DNA from: Cesiribacter sp964504565
Lineage (GTDB): Bacteria > Bacteroidota > Bacteroidia > Cytophagales > Cyclobacteriaceae
Direction: 5' to 3'
DNA length: 64,000 nt
NCBI GenBank assembly: GCA_964504565.1
Contig: CAZDEY010000011.1
Coordinates: 76,457-140,456, forward strand
Each line of letters starts with the position of its first letter. The first letter of the stretch is position 1. The translations under genes were made by a program, and so were the position numbers. The notes beneath the pieces were generated by a model that ran no database searches, had not been told where the DNA came from, and saw nothing but the letters and a program-made list of their open reading frames with translations. This document shows, piece by piece, positions 1 to 8,647 of the stretch.

Positions 1-1134
1 ACCGTTACGAATGGAAATAAAGGAATAGCTAATATTTTCCTTAGGCAATCTATTAGGTTGGGCGATGATGTTGTTGGCTAGGCGGCTGTTTTCGGCGTTG
101 AGCGAGTAGATGCGGAAGCCGTCCAGGCCGGGTTCTACTATGGTGTTGTGGGCTACCAAATAGCCCGACCCCTTGGGCATATCGCTGCGCTCGTCCACAA
201 AGATGCCGTAGCCGTCGGGGCGGTAGATCAGGTTGTTGAACAGCTCGATGCGCCCCAGGCCAAAGCAGGAGATGCCGCTGCCCGTGCCGTTGATGATGCG
301 GTTATTATAGTACTTGCCGCTGCTGCCCCCGCCGATGATCAGGCCTTGGTTCTGGTGGGGGGCGAAGGGGTCGGTGCCGAAGCGTTCAATGTGGTTGTTG
401 TACACCTCTACGTCCTGGGTGGCGCAGCTTAGCTGCAGGCCGTCGGCGCCGGTATCCTCAATGCGGTTGTTGTAGATGCGCACGTGGTGCAGCTCGTGGG
501 GCAGCAGCGTGCCACACTCGCTGGTCTGTTTGCCGGCAAAGGAGGTGTTGCCGATGTAGAGGCCCTCGCCGTGGGTGTGGTGTATGTAGTTGTCGTGGAT
601 GGAGATGTTCTGCATCACGAAGTTGCCGCGCCAGTACTCCGGGTTGTTGCAGTGGGGGTCAATCTTGCTCATGACCCCGGCAAAGCCGGCATCGCCGATC
701 TCCACGTGGTCCAGCTCGTAGTCGCTGTAGCTCAGGTGCATGGAGGAGCCCTTCTTGTTGGTGCGCAGGAAGAAGCCGTAGCGGTGCTGGGGGCTGCCGG
801 TTCCGCTGATGCGGAAGTACTGGCTGGCCACCACCGAGAAGGCGCCCTCGCTGGAGGTGGTATTGTCGAAGATGACCTGGCCGCCGCAGTTGATGATGGT
901 AACGGGCTTGCCGGGGGCCCCTTGGATGTTTTTGATGAAGAGGCGGTTGCGCACCCCGGCCTGTACGCACAGGGTATCGCCCGGGCCCAGGTCGGGCCAG
1001 CTCAAGGCGGCGTCCATGTAGGTCATGGAGGCATCTACCGTATACTTGCAGTTACAGTCCTGCCCTTGGGCTAGTAACGGGCTTGCACAAAACGACAGAA
1101 TAAAAAGAAACAGGCACTTGTAAAAATTTTTCAT
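1..1134 (-). CDS. Secreted right-handed beta-helix protein, C-terminus cut off by window edge
   Basis: The reading frame is open from an ATG at 1134 to the window edge (378 codons visible, no stop). The N-terminus is a signal peptide (MKNFYKCLFLFILSFCASPL, then LAQGQDC). The rest is a run of short repeats of the type 'V.IYNNRIEDTGADGL', 'VEVYNNHIERFG' and 'IELFNNLIY', the pattern of a parallel beta-helix (NosD/pectate-lyase-like fold). Codons 20-365 are the same as in the next gene (1457-4834), but the signal peptide differs and the last visible residues (KENISYSFISIRNG) are a diverged version of its KKHIKYSYTSIRKG. This is therefore a tandem paralogue with a shared middle. By analogy the missing C-terminus should carry PKD, VNFN/PWNN and T9SS sorting domains. 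No catalytic residues can be assigned; a role in binding or cutting polysaccharide is only an inference from the fold. Confidence 0.85.
   Translation of the reverse strand, partial: MKNFYKCLFLFILSFCASPLLAQGQDCNCKYTVDASMTYMDAALSWPDLGPGDTLCVQAGVRNRLFIKNIQGAPGKPVTIINCGGQVIFDNTTSSEGAFSVVASQYFRISGTGSPQHRYGFFLRTNKKGSSMHLSYSDYELDHVEIGDAGFAGVMSKIDPHCNNPEYWRGNFVMQNISIHDNYIHHTHGEGLYIGNTSFAGKQTSECGTLLPHELHHVRIYNNRIEDTGADGLQLSCATQDVEVYNNHIERFGTDPFAPHQNQGLIIGGGSSGKYYNNRIINGTGSGISCFGLGRIELFNNLIYRPDGYGIFVDERSDMPKGSGYLVAHNTIVEPGLDGFRIYSLNAENSRLANNIIAQPNRLPKENISYSFISIRNG
41..1077 (-). repeat. Identical 1037-bp GC-rich block, copy 1
   Basis: This segment matches 3741-4777 base for base as far as I can read, at a constant offset of 3700. 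Identity stops at position 41 on the left and at 1078 on the right (c against t). Sampled 60-base lines are about 58-65% GC. It encodes residues 20-365 of the beta-helix domain, from the end of the signal peptide to just after the helix. Confidence 0.95.
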
Positions 1135-1161
1135 TGCGCTTAACTTCTGATTGCTATGTAC

Positions 1162-1169
1162 CAAAAGTA
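1162..1169 (-). promoter_or_regulatory. Candidate -7 promoter box (TACTTTTG on minus strand)
   Basis: It fits the Bacteroidota consensus TAnnTTTG and lies 28 bases upstream of the start codon at 1134. No clear -33 TTG was found at the usual spacing, so the call rests on the -7 box alone. Confidence 0.45.
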
Positions 1170-1346
1170 TTTAGCGTAGGCAGCTTAAACTAATAATTTA
1201 AGTGAGCTCTAGCATACGTGTAAGAATATAGTACAAAAAATAACGTTAGTACCGCCAACCACAGGGAGGAATAAATTGGTTAATTTCACCTTATTTGTAA
1301 TAAGTAGGATTTAGTAGGTATAAGTTATTAACCATCTTTTAATAAT

Positions 1347-1377
1347 AAAAACCGGATTAGATACTAACCCGGTTTTT
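1347..1377 (-). terminator. Hairpin terminator downstream of the 1457-4834 gene
   Basis: A perfect 9-bp stem (AAAAACCGG / CCGGTTTTT) with a 13-base loop lies 80 bases after the stop codon at 1457. The arms are A- and T-rich on their outer side, so it could work in both directions. It separates the two tandem beta-helix genes into different transcripts. Confidence 0.7.
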
Positions 1378-1456
1378 ACTACTAATTAGAAATACGAAGC
1401 TATAGCTATAGTAAGGCTGATTCTGAACTACGACTGGCTCATAACTTCGCTTTAAA

Positions 1457-4400
1457 TTACCTTATCATAAAGCGGATTGTCTCGGAGGTCATGTTAGTTT
1501 GGTTGCCTACCTTAAGTATATATATTCCGGAGGCAAGGTTAAGCTCGAATAAGTCAATCTTTAGTTCACTGCTGGAGCCATTTACTTCATAATTAACAGT
1601 TTCTCTTACCTGTCCAGATAGGTCAATTACTTGCAGCACCAACTGATCGCCTATGGTTTGATTATCATACTCAACCACTATATGATCAACCGCCGGGTTA
1701 GGGTACAGGCTAAAGTTGCTGTAGTTGGTTTCGGTCAACTTTCTTTCGGTGTACGCTTCGGTTGCGGCATTGCTATAGGCACTGGCGCCCGAAGGAATTA
1801 TTTCCATAGCATTCAGATAGGCGTATTCGGAGCCATTGGCTTGGTTTACGTATACTTTCAAGGTTCCTTTTTCATCAGAATGTACATTATAGAAAGTTGC
1901 AACCTCAGTAGTGTTTTGAGCAGCATTAATGGTTGATTTTTCACCATTAATGGTATACATAGTAGCTTTATTACCGGTACCACGACGACCTCCAAACAAT
2001 TTAAAGGTATACGATCTGCTTGGTTCTAAGCCTTCTACCAGCAATTCTGCACCTTCAGTCCGTTGAGTCCAGAAGCAGGTTTTCATTACATAATCGGGGT
2101 ATACGCCTGAGTTGCTTCCGCTAAATGTACCATTGGCATTGTAACCACCGGACTGGCTATTCTTCCATCCCCAGCGGGTATCTAATTTCAAACTTATATT
2201 GCTAGGGTTGTTTTTAGAATCAGTCAGGTTAGTTAATTGCACCCCGGCTACTGGCTGAGCATCCACGTTGTTCCAGGGGCTTTCTACATTGTACCCATAA
2301 TTAAAGTTTACCAAGATTCCTTCTAACGCCTTAAAGGTTTTAAACTGTACCGGACTAGATTGTACTCGTTCCGATCCCTTTATGGTGGTAATAGTTAGGT
2401 AATAGGCGGTTTCCGGCTTAAGGTTGTTTAGGCTATACTGGGTTTGGTTGGCATTGGCTTTTCCAACTACAGTGTAATCTTTGCCATTTGAGCTTATAGC
2501 TACTTCGTACCCATCTTCGCCTTTTTCGTTATCACGCCAACTAATTGCAGCTTTGGTATGAGTAACCTTTGAAACCTCTATGTCGGTAGCGGCTACTGAA
2601 GAATTGTTTGCGGAACCGTTCTTCTCTATAATTAAAGCATTAATGTAGGCATACTGTGAATACTTGCCTTTTTGCACGTATAAGTTCACTTTTCCTTCGG
2701 CGCTTGGTTGTATAAAATCGAAGCTCACCAGGTTCTGCGTATTATTGGTGGCATTTAGGCTGACCGTAACGTCATTGATAGTATATAAGGTGGTTCTATC
2801 ACCGCTTCCTTTACGGCTACCGGTCATTTTAAAATTATAGGTGGCGTTTGCATCCAAGCCTGATATCTCAATTAGTTCCGGGCTGTCTAAAGCGGACCAT
2901 ATACACGTTTTAAGTACCTGATCTTCCACAATGCCGGAATTGTTGCCGGTAACCGTTCCTTGGCTGTTATAGCCGTGGCTTCCCACCGGCTTAAAACCCC
3001 AAGGAGTCATTAAGGTAATTTTAACCGAGGATTTAGCTCCGTTCTCCGACTTTAGGTTAGCCAGCTTATCTCCGGCATCTGGGTTTTGGTTAAAGTTGTT
3101 CCAAGGGGCGGGGGCATTGTCTCCATAATTAAAGTTCACCAGCAATCGGTCGGTAGTGTTTATATCACGGCCATTAGAATCGTCATCGTCATTGCCATCA
3201 TTTTCGGTATCATCGGTTACTTTTACTTTAACTAGATCCTCGGCAGTAGCTCCGGAATTATCCTTCACCGTTAGTTTAAATGTAAAGTTTCCGGCCTGTA
3301 AGTTATTAACTAAGGTCCATAGTGAACTAGGGTCTACAATATTGAGTTCATGGCCGCTAATCTGCTCCCAGGTGGTGCTTACTATATTACCGTCAGCGTC
3401 TGAAGCCGTGCCCGATAATTCAAGTGAACCTGCTGATAAAACTGCCTTTATATCTTTTCCGGCGTATACTTTAGGAGCAATATTTGTTTTGGTATCTAAG
3501 AATTCGTACGCTCCGGCATCCACCGAGCCACCGTTCCCGCGCTGAGTTCCGGCTATATCCGCCCGCACCTCACTTAGCAATTTGCCTATTTTTCTGGCTG
3601 GAGAAGCCTTGGTAAGGCTCAGGTCGAAAGTTTTTAGGTTTTTAAATTTAACATCGGCAGTGCTGGCCACAAATGCGTTGTTTTTCAGGGTAATATCTAC
3701 CCCTTTACGGATTGAGGTATAAGAATATTTTATGTGTTTTTTAGGCAATCTATTAGGTTGGGCGATGATGTTGTTGGCTAGGCGGCTGTTTTCGGCGTTG
3801 AGCGAGTAGATGCGGAAGCCGTCCAGGCCGGGTTCTACTATGGTGTTGTGGGCTACCAAATAGCCCGACCCCTTGGGCATATCGCTGCGCTCGTCCACAA
3901 AGATGCCGTAGCCGTCGGGGCGGTAGATCAGGTTGTTGAACAGCTCGATGCGCCCCAGGCCAAAGCAGGAGATGCCGCTGCCCGTGCCGTTGATGATGCG
4001 GTTATTATAGTACTTGCCGCTGCTGCCCCCGCCGATGATCAGGCCTTGGTTCTGGTGGGGGGCGAAGGGGTCGGTGCCGAAGCGTTCAATGTGGTTGTTG
4101 TACACCTCTACGTCCTGGGTGGCGCAGCTTAGCTGCAGGCCGTCGGCGCCGGTATCCTCAATGCGGTTGTTGTAGATGCGCACGTGGTGCAGCTCGTGGG
4201 GCAGCAGCGTGCCACACTCGCTGGTCTGTTTGCCGGCAAAGGAGGTGTTGCCGATGTAGAGGCCCTCGCCGTGGGTGTGGTGTATGTAGTTGTCGTGGAT
4301 GGAGATGTTCTGCATCACGAAGTTGCCGCGCCAGTACTCCGGGTTGTTGCAGTGGGGGTCAATCTTGCTCATGACCCCGGCAAAGCCGGCATCGCCGATC

Positions 4401-4834
4401 TCCACGTGGTCCAGCTCGTAGTCGCTGTAGCTCAGGTGCATGGAGGAGCCCTTCTTGTTGGTGCGCAGGAAGAAGCCGTAGCGGTGCTGGGGGCTGCCGG
4501 TTCCGCTGATGCGGAAGTACTGGCTGGCCACCACCGAGAAGGCGCCCTCGCTGGAGGTGGTATTGTCGAAGATGACCTGGCCGCCGCAGTTGATGATGGT
4601 AACGGGCTTGCCGGGGGCCCCTTGGATGTTTTTGATGAAGAGGCGGTTGCGCACCCCGGCCTGTACGCACAGGGTATCGCCCGGGCCCAGGTCGGGCCAG
4701 CTCAAGGCGGCGTCCATGTAGGTCATGGAGGCATCTACCGTATACTTGCAGTTACAGTCCTGCCCTTGGGCTAGTAATGGTGAAATAATGAATAAAGTAA
4801 TAACAACTATCCAACCCGTTAATCTTAATCTCAT
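1457..4834 (-). CDS. T9SS-exported beta-helix protein with PKD-like, FN3 and two VNFN/PWNN domains
   Basis: The protein has 1125 residues. Domains in order: signal peptide 1-23; right-handed beta-helix about 25-445; PKD/K319-like domain 452-541 (LSGTASDADGNI, W.QISG); acidic linker 541-556; VNFN/PWNN domain 563-738; FN3 domain about 745-835; second VNFN/PWNN domain 840-1014; T9SS type A sorting domain about 1041-1125 (FSLYPNPAVDHI, GIYILKV). The sorting domain implies passage through the outer membrane and anchoring or release at the surface. The beta-helix suggests a polysaccharide ligand or substrate, but no lyase residues were identified. Residues 20-365 come from the GC-rich block shared with the gene at 1-1134; the rest is about 40% GC. 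It has its own terminator at 1347-1377 and a -7 box at 4893-4900. Confidence 0.9.
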   Translation of the reverse strand: MRLRLTGWIVVITLFIISPLLAQGQDCNCKYTVDASMTYMDAALSWPDLGPGDTLCVQAGVRNRLFIKNIQGAPGKPVTIINCGGQVIFDNTTSSEGAFSVVASQYFRISGTGSPQHRYGFFLRTNKKGSSMHLSYSDYELDHVEIGDAGFAGVMSKIDPHCNNPEYWRGNFVMQNISIHDNYIHHTHGEGLYIGNTSFAGKQTSECGTLLPHELHHVRIYNNRIEDTGADGLQLSCATQDVEVYNNHIERFGTDPFAPHQNQGLIIGGGSSGKYYNNRIINGTGSGISCFGLGRIELFNNLIYRPDGYGIFVDERSDMPKGSGYLVAHNTIVEPGLDGFRIYSLNAENSRLANNIIAQPNRLPKKHIKYSYTSIRKGVDITLKNNAFVASTADVKFKNLKTFDLSLTKASPARKIGKLLSEVRADIAGTQRGNGGSVDAGAYEFLDTKTNIAPKVYAGKDIKAVLSAGSLELSGTASDADGNIVSTTWEQISGHELNIVDPSSLWTLVNNLQAGNFTFKLTVKDNSGATAEDLVKVKVTDDTENDGNDDDDSNGRDINTTDRLLVNFNYGDNAPAPWNNFNQNPDAGDKLANLKSENGAKSSVKITLMTPWGFKPVGSHGYNSQGTVTGNNSGIVEDQVLKTCIWSALDSPELIEISGLDANATYNFKMTGSRKGSGDRTTLYTINDVTVSLNATNNTQNLVSFDFIQPSAEGKVNLYVQKGKYSQYAYINALIIEKNGSANNSSVAATDIEVSKVTHTKAAISWRDNEKGEDGYEVAISSNGKDYTVVGKANANQTQYSLNNLKPETAYYLTITTIKGSERVQSSPVQFKTFKALEGILVNFNYGYNVESPWNNVDAQPVAGVQLTNLTDSKNNPSNISLKLDTRWGWKNSQSGGYNANGTFSGSNSGVYPDYVMKTCFWTQRTEGAELLVEGLEPSRSYTFKLFGGRRGTGNKATMYTINGEKSTINAAQNTTEVATFYNVHSDEKGTLKVYVNQANGSEYAYLNAMEIIPSGASAYSNAATEAYTERKLTETNYSNFSLYPNPAVDHIVVEYDNQTIGDQLVLQVIDLSGQVRETVNYEVNGSSSELKIDLFELNLASGIYILKVGNQTNMTSETIRFMIR
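1793..2317 (-). repeat. VNFN/PWNN domain, copy A2
   Basis: Residues 840-1014 of the 1457-4834 protein. It opens with LVNFNYGYNVESPWNN, has SNSGVYPDYVMKT in the middle and ends with AYLNAMEII, directly before the T9SS linker. Confidence 0.85.
2621..3148 (-). repeat. VNFN/PWNN domain, copy A1
   Basis: Residues 563-738 of the 1457-4834 protein. It opens with LLVNFNYGDNAPAPWNN, has TGNNSGIVEDQVLKT in the middle and ends with AYINALIIE. An FN3 domain separates it from copy A2. Confidence 0.85.
3741..4777 (-). repeat. Identical 1037-bp GC-rich block, copy 2
   Basis: Second copy of the block at 41-1077, inside the 1457-4834 gene. Just outside it (for example 3601-3660) GC falls to about 40%. No inverted repeats, target duplications or transposase genes flank it. 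Confidence 0.95.
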
Positions 4835-4892
4835 ATTAAATTGTACTTTATAATATCGTCTGAATGGCTAATATGCCCGTATGCTGATATTA

Positions 4893-4900
4893 CAAAGGTA
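4893..4900 (-). promoter_or_regulatory. Candidate -7 promoter box (TACCTTTG on minus strand)
   Basis: Matches TAnnTTTG, 59 bases upstream of the start at 4834. The 306-base divergent gap (4835-5140) holds this box and one facing the other way at 5079-5086; I see nothing else in it. Confidence 0.5.
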
Positions 4901-5078
4901 TATTGTAGAGATAGGCTAAACCTTATAGTATTTTATTAAGATTAAGCCGAGTAAGCGATATGTCATAAACCCACTTTTTGAAGTAATTTAAGTGGGTATT
5001 AATGTCTACAGGTGAGAATTAATGAGGAAGGCTTCTACATAAATCCTGATAAAGTATAAACCCGCCAATAAATTCTGT

Positions 5079-5086
5079 TATTTTTG
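5079..5086 (+). promoter_or_regulatory. Candidate -7 promoter box (TATTTTTG)
   Basis: Matches TAnnTTTG, 55 bases upstream of the ATG at 5141. No -33 TTG is evident. It would drive the 5141 gene and perhaps the arabinose operon behind it. Confidence 0.4.
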
Positions 5087-5140
5087 TTACTTAAAGTATT
5101 ACTTTCAGTAATGTAAGCCATTGAAGGTCAGGAGCCTGGT

Positions 5141-6247
5141 ATGAATATTTTCCTGAAGAAACTACCCTATACTATACTTGGGCTTTGTATTTTTTTTGCG
5201 GTGGCAGGTAGGTTGTTTACCGCTGGTTTCCTGCAAAATCATTGGTGGACAGAGTTGCTACTTATAAGTATCCCAGTTTGGCTGATAGGGTTAATAGTAC
5301 TATTAGGGGCCTTCTTATTGCAGAAGCAAGGAGTAGGGGTTTTGGTAGCTTTGCTAGGTATAGCCCTAAGCTGGCCTTATTTAAAAGCTACTGTGTCATA
5401 CAATACCTACGCCAGCCCGCAGGAATTACAAAACTACTTCCAACTTACTTCCTATAACCTAAGTCTCTTCAATAAGCCTAATAAGTATTATTTTTTTGAA
5501 GAGAGTTCCAGGCAATTGGGCGATACGTCAATCTGGAATAAAAGGGTAAAAGATCTAACTGATTTGCCGGGCGATATTAAATGCTTTCAGGAGTTCTACG
5601 CTAACAACCATGATCCTATTTTCAATACGCTACCAACTTTTAAACAGAGTTCTACTCCGTATTTAGCCTATCACCTAGATACGCTCATGATCAACAAATC
5701 ACTTTCAGGTTTGTTGATTGCTAGTAAATATCCAATAATCAACCACGGAACAATTTTTAAGGAAGGCTTGCTCAACGGGGCTATTTACGCTGATATATGC
5801 CGTAATGGAGACACACTTCGGATAATTAATTTTCACCTACAGTCTACTGAGCTCACTAAAGTAATATCAAAAACCAAAAGCCGGGGTTTTAGCAATTTGG
5901 TGAAGAGTGTTTATTATGCCTATAAAAAAAGCGCAAAGGCCAAAAAACGCCAGCTATCGGTTGTTAGTCAGGCTATTGAAAACTCACCTTACCCGGTGTT
6001 AGCCTGCGGAGACCTTAACTATACTCCATATTCCCGGCCATACGCTCGTTTAAAGGAAAACTTATACAACTCTTTTGAAAGCGCCGGTCGAGGATTTGGG
6101 TTTACCTTAAATATTGATAAGCTATTTTTTCTAAGAATTGACAACCAGTTTTATAGCCCTGAGCTAGAAGCTTCTAACCATAGGGTTTTAAGAAATTACA
6201 AGTGGAGCGATCATTTTCCAGTAAGCTGCTACTATAAAGCTATATAA
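5141..6247 (+). CDS. Membrane-anchored endonuclease/exonuclease/phosphatase (EEP) family protein
   Basis: The protein has 368 residues. Three hydrophobic segments (about 10-30, 37-60, 64-82) are followed by an EEP domain facing either the cytoplasm or the periplasm. The metallo-phosphodiesterase residues can be read in order: N106 (SYNLSLF), E151 (FQEFY), H232 (NFHLQS), D291 and N293 (CGDLNYTP), and D357-H358 (WSDHFPV). The family cuts phosphodiester bonds in nucleic acids, sugar phosphates or lipids, so the substrate is open. Its place just upstream of the polyprenyl-phosphoryl-arabinose genes, in the same direction, hints at lipid-linked sugar or phospholipid chemistry, but a gap of 94 bases or more means cotranscription is not certain. 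Confidence 0.85.
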   Translation: MNIFLKKLPYTILGLCIFFAVAGRLFTAGFLQNHWWTELLLISIPVWLIGLIVLLGAFLLQKQGVGVLVALLGIALSWPYLKATVSYNTYASPQELQNYFQLTSYNLSLFNKPNKYYFFEESSRQLGDTSIWNKRVKDLTDLPGDIKCFQEFYANNHDPIFNTLPTFKQSSTPYLAYHLDTLMINKSLSGLLIASKYPIINHGTIFKEGLLNGAIYADICRNGDTLRIINFHLQSTELTKVISKTKSRGFSNLVKSVYYAYKKSAKAKKRQLSVVSQAIENSPYPVLACGDLNYTPYSRPYARLKENLYNSFESAGRGFGFTLNIDKLFFLRIDNQFYSPELEASNHRVLRNYKWSDHFPVSCYYKAI

Positions 6248-6341
6248 TTGTATAAAATTAATTTAATTTATTAATTTAGAAACTTATACTAGCTTAAGGC
6301 CGTAAATAGTCAGGCACTTTATTTTATCCTCTCTATTTCTT

Positions 6342-7316
6342 ATGGATCATTACGGGCAAAATAGATATAATTATATACTGGACAAACGAAATAATGAGAT
6401 AGGCGCTGAGTTAGTGTCGTACACGTTTATGGAAAGATTTAGCGCATTTTTTAGCCTTATCCGGATTAAACAGTGGATCAAAAACCTATTTTTATTTATT
6501 CCAGCCTTTTTTGCCGGCAAAATCTTTCAGCCGGATGTACTAGTGTCCCTTTGTTTGGGGTTTATTGCGTATAGTTTAACTGCCAGCAGTATTTATATCC
6601 TGAATGACTACCGCGATATTGGCGCAGACAGGCTACATCCGGTAAAGAAACACCGCCCTTTGGCTAGTGGGGCAATTGGGCTGCCTTTAGCCTTTGTGGC
6701 TATGGGCCTTTTTTTATCGGCCGGACTTTACCTGGCTTTCTTACTGAACGTAAAATTCACCTTAGTATTAACTTTATATTTGGCCATAAACATTGCGTAT
6801 AGCTACGGGCTTAAGCACGTTGCTTTATTGGATATTTTTATAATTGCCTTGGGGTTTTTACTGCGGGTTTTAGCCGGCGGTTTCGTAGCCAGTGTTTATG
6901 TATCGGAGTGGTTAGTGATTATGGTATTCTTGTTAGCCCTGTTTTTAGCCCTGGCCAAACGGCGCGATGATATTATACTATTTATAGACGGGGGAAAGCA
7001 AATGCGCGAATCGGTTAAAAACTATAACCTGGAATTCCTGAATGCTTGCCTAACCATGATAAGCACTATTATTATGGTGGCTTATATAATGTATACCCTT
7101 TCCAATGAGGTGGCGGCCCGGCTCAATACCCAACATTTATATGTAACAGCAGTTTTTGTAGTGGCCGGGCTAATGCGCTATTTACAAATTACTATGGTTG
7201 AAAAGAAGAGCGGTTCGCCTACTGATATTTTGTACCAAGATAATTTTGTGCGGTTTACCGTTTTAGGCTGGGCCATAGCATTTTTTGTTCTCCTATATCT
7301 TCCTACAATTTTATGA
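6342..7316 (+). CDS. UbiA-family polyprenyl-phosphate 5-phosphoribosyltransferase (DPPR synthase type)
   Basis: Predicted integral membrane enzyme that moves 5-phosphoribose from PRPP to a polyprenyl phosphate, the first committed step to lipid-linked D-arabinose. The ATG at 6342 gives 324 residues; an ATG at 6429 (MERFSAFFSLIRIKQWIKN) gives 295 residues and starts where the family homology starts, so it may be the true start. The UbiA aspartate motif is NDYRDIGAD (N88, D89, D92, D96 in the long form), followed by HRPLASG. About eight or nine membrane segments follow. Close similarity in motif to mycobacterial Rv3806c-type enzymes and the three DprE/HAD genes behind it decide this over a quinone or heme prenyltransferase. 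It shares ATGA with the next gene. Confidence 0.85.
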   Translation: MDHYGQNRYNYILDKRNNEIGAELVSYTFMERFSAFFSLIRIKQWIKNLFLFIPAFFAGKIFQPDVLVSLCLGFIAYSLTASSIYILNDYRDIGADRLHPVKKHRPLASGAIGLPLAFVAMGLFLSAGLYLAFLLNVKFTLVLTLYLAINIAYSYGLKHVALLDIFIIALGFLLRVLAGGFVASVYVSEWLVIMVFLLALFLALAKRRDDIILFIDGGKQMRESVKNYNLEFLNACLTMISTIIMVAYIMYTLSNEVAARLNTQHLYVTAVFVVAGLMRYLQITMVEKKSGSPTDILYQDNFVRFTVLGWAIAFFVLLYLPTIL

Positions 7317-8647
7317 TGAAGACTATTAGCAACTGGGGTAAATACCCGGTAGCCAAAGTCAATGAATTGGCCTTTGCCTCAGTAAGCCAGGCCCAAGCAG
7401 TGGTTAATAACAATCAACTAATTGCTCGGGGCAAAGGCCGGTGCTACGGCGACGCCTCCCTTAGCCGGCAAGTTGTAAGTACCCTTAGCTTCAATAAACT
7501 TATAGCGTTTAACGAGGATACCGGCCTGCTGCACTGCGAGGCCGGCTTAACGCTGGAGGAAATTCTGGAGGTATTTGTCCCCCGGGGTTGGTTTTTGCCG
7601 GTTACCCCCGGAACTAAATTTATAACCGTAGGCGGTGCTGTAGCCTCTGATGTGCACGGAAAAAACCACCATACGGACGGCTCATTCAGTAATCACGTAG
7701 AAGAATTTACCCTCCTGCTGGCTACTGGCGAGGTGGTAACCTGCAGCCGACACAGTAATGCTGATTTATTCGAAGCAACTTGCGGCGGAATGGGGCTTAC
7801 CGGAATTATTCTGGAAGTTAAATTCCGGTTAATTCCTATAGAATCGGCCTACATAAAACAGGTTGAGCACAAGGCGGCTAACTTAAAAGAAGTATTTAGT
7901 TTATTTGAAGCCAATACCGAGGCCACCTATTCGGTAGCCTGGATTGACTGCCTGCAAAAGGGTGATAGCCTGGGCAGAAGTATCCTGATGCTGGGCGAAC
8001 ACGCCAGCCGGCAGGAGCTAAACATCACGAACTCCCAGAATGCGCTAAACCTTAAAAAAAAATCCAAGCTTACAGTTCCAATTGATTTTCCTTCATTTAC
8101 ACTTAATAAGTTTAGTGTAAAAGCTTTCAATCTGGCTTATTATAATAAGCTTACCCAAAAAACCAGACAATCTTATACCGACTACGATACCTACTTTTAC
8201 CCGCTGGATTTTGTAAATAACTGGAATAAAATATACGGTGCCAAGGGTTTTGTACAGTACCAGTTTGTGCTTCCTCTACAAAATAGTTACCAAGGTTTGG
8301 TTACTATACTGAACATGATTCAGAAGAAAGGAATGGGGTCGTTTTTGGCAGTCCTGAAACTGTTTGGCGAACAAAATACTCTAATGGGTTTCCCTATGAA
8401 AGGGTATACGTTGGCGCTTGATTTCCCGGTAACCAAAGGGTTATTCAGCTTTCTGGATGAATTGGATAAAGTAGTGCACAATTTGGGCGGGCGTATTTAC
8501 TTATCAAAGGATGCTCGAATGTCGGCTGAGTACTTCCGCCAGGGGTACCCAGATTATCAGAAATTTTTATCAATTATTGAAAAATATAACGGGCCGGAAA
8601 GTAAGTTCAGTAGCTTATTAAGTCAGCGCCTTATCCCTACTTTATGA
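7313..8647 (+). CDS. dprE1: DprE1-like FAD oxidase of polyprenyl-phosphoryl-ribose
   Basis: The protein has 444 residues, close to the mycobacterial enzyme. It should oxidise the 2'-OH of polyprenylphosphoryl-beta-D-ribose to the keto intermediate. The FAD domain shows GKGRCYGDAS (40-49), PGTKFITVGGAVASDVHGKNHH (99-120, with H115) and GGMGLTGII. The substrate domain shows FYPLDF, GFVQYQFVLP and GGRIYLSKDAR with the catalytic-site lysine at K399. The position equal to Cys387 of M. tuberculosis DprE1, the residue bound by benzothiazinones, is Ala368 here (GYTLALDF); it lies 31 residues before K399, as Cys387 does before Lys418. The ATG overlaps the stop of the upstream gene and the stop overlaps the next ATG, so translation is coupled. 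Confidence 0.92.
   Translation: MMKTISNWGKYPVAKVNELAFASVSQAQAVVNNNQLIARGKGRCYGDASLSRQVVSTLSFNKLIAFNEDTGLLHCEAGLTLEEILEVFVPRGWFLPVTPGTKFITVGGAVASDVHGKNHHTDGSFSNHVEEFTLLLATGEVVTCSRHSNADLFEATCGGMGLTGIILEVKFRLIPIESAYIKQVEHKAANLKEVFSLFEANTEATYSVAWIDCLQKGDSLGRSILMLGEHASRQELNITNSQNALNLKKKSKLTVPIDFPSFTLNKFSVKAFNLAYYNKLTQKTRQSYTDYDTYFYPLDFVNNWNKIYGAKGFVQYQFVLPLQNSYQGLVTILNMIQKKGMGSFLAVLKLFGEQNTLMGFPMKGYTLALDFPVTKGLFSFLDELDKVVHNLGGRIYLSKDARMSAEYFRQGYPDYQKFLSIIEKYNGPESKFSSLLSQRLIPTL

Noticed and set aside
148..1074. Plus-strand and offset frames of 70-196 codons inside both copies of the GC-rich block
   Set aside because: They lie antisense or out of frame to the beta-helix gene, have Ala/Val/Gly-rich text typical of shadow frames in GC-rich DNA, and show no domains.
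41..4777. The duplicated block as an insertion sequence or transposon
   Set aside because: No transposase, inverted repeats or target duplications; it stays in frame within two homologous genes, so gene conversion or module exchange fits better.
6342..7316. UbiA-family gene as a menaquinone or heme prenyltransferase
   Set aside because: The three ATGA-coupled neighbours are DprE1, DprE2 and a phosphatase, and the window already has a clear heme O synthase at 42225; the DPPR-synthase-like reading is better.
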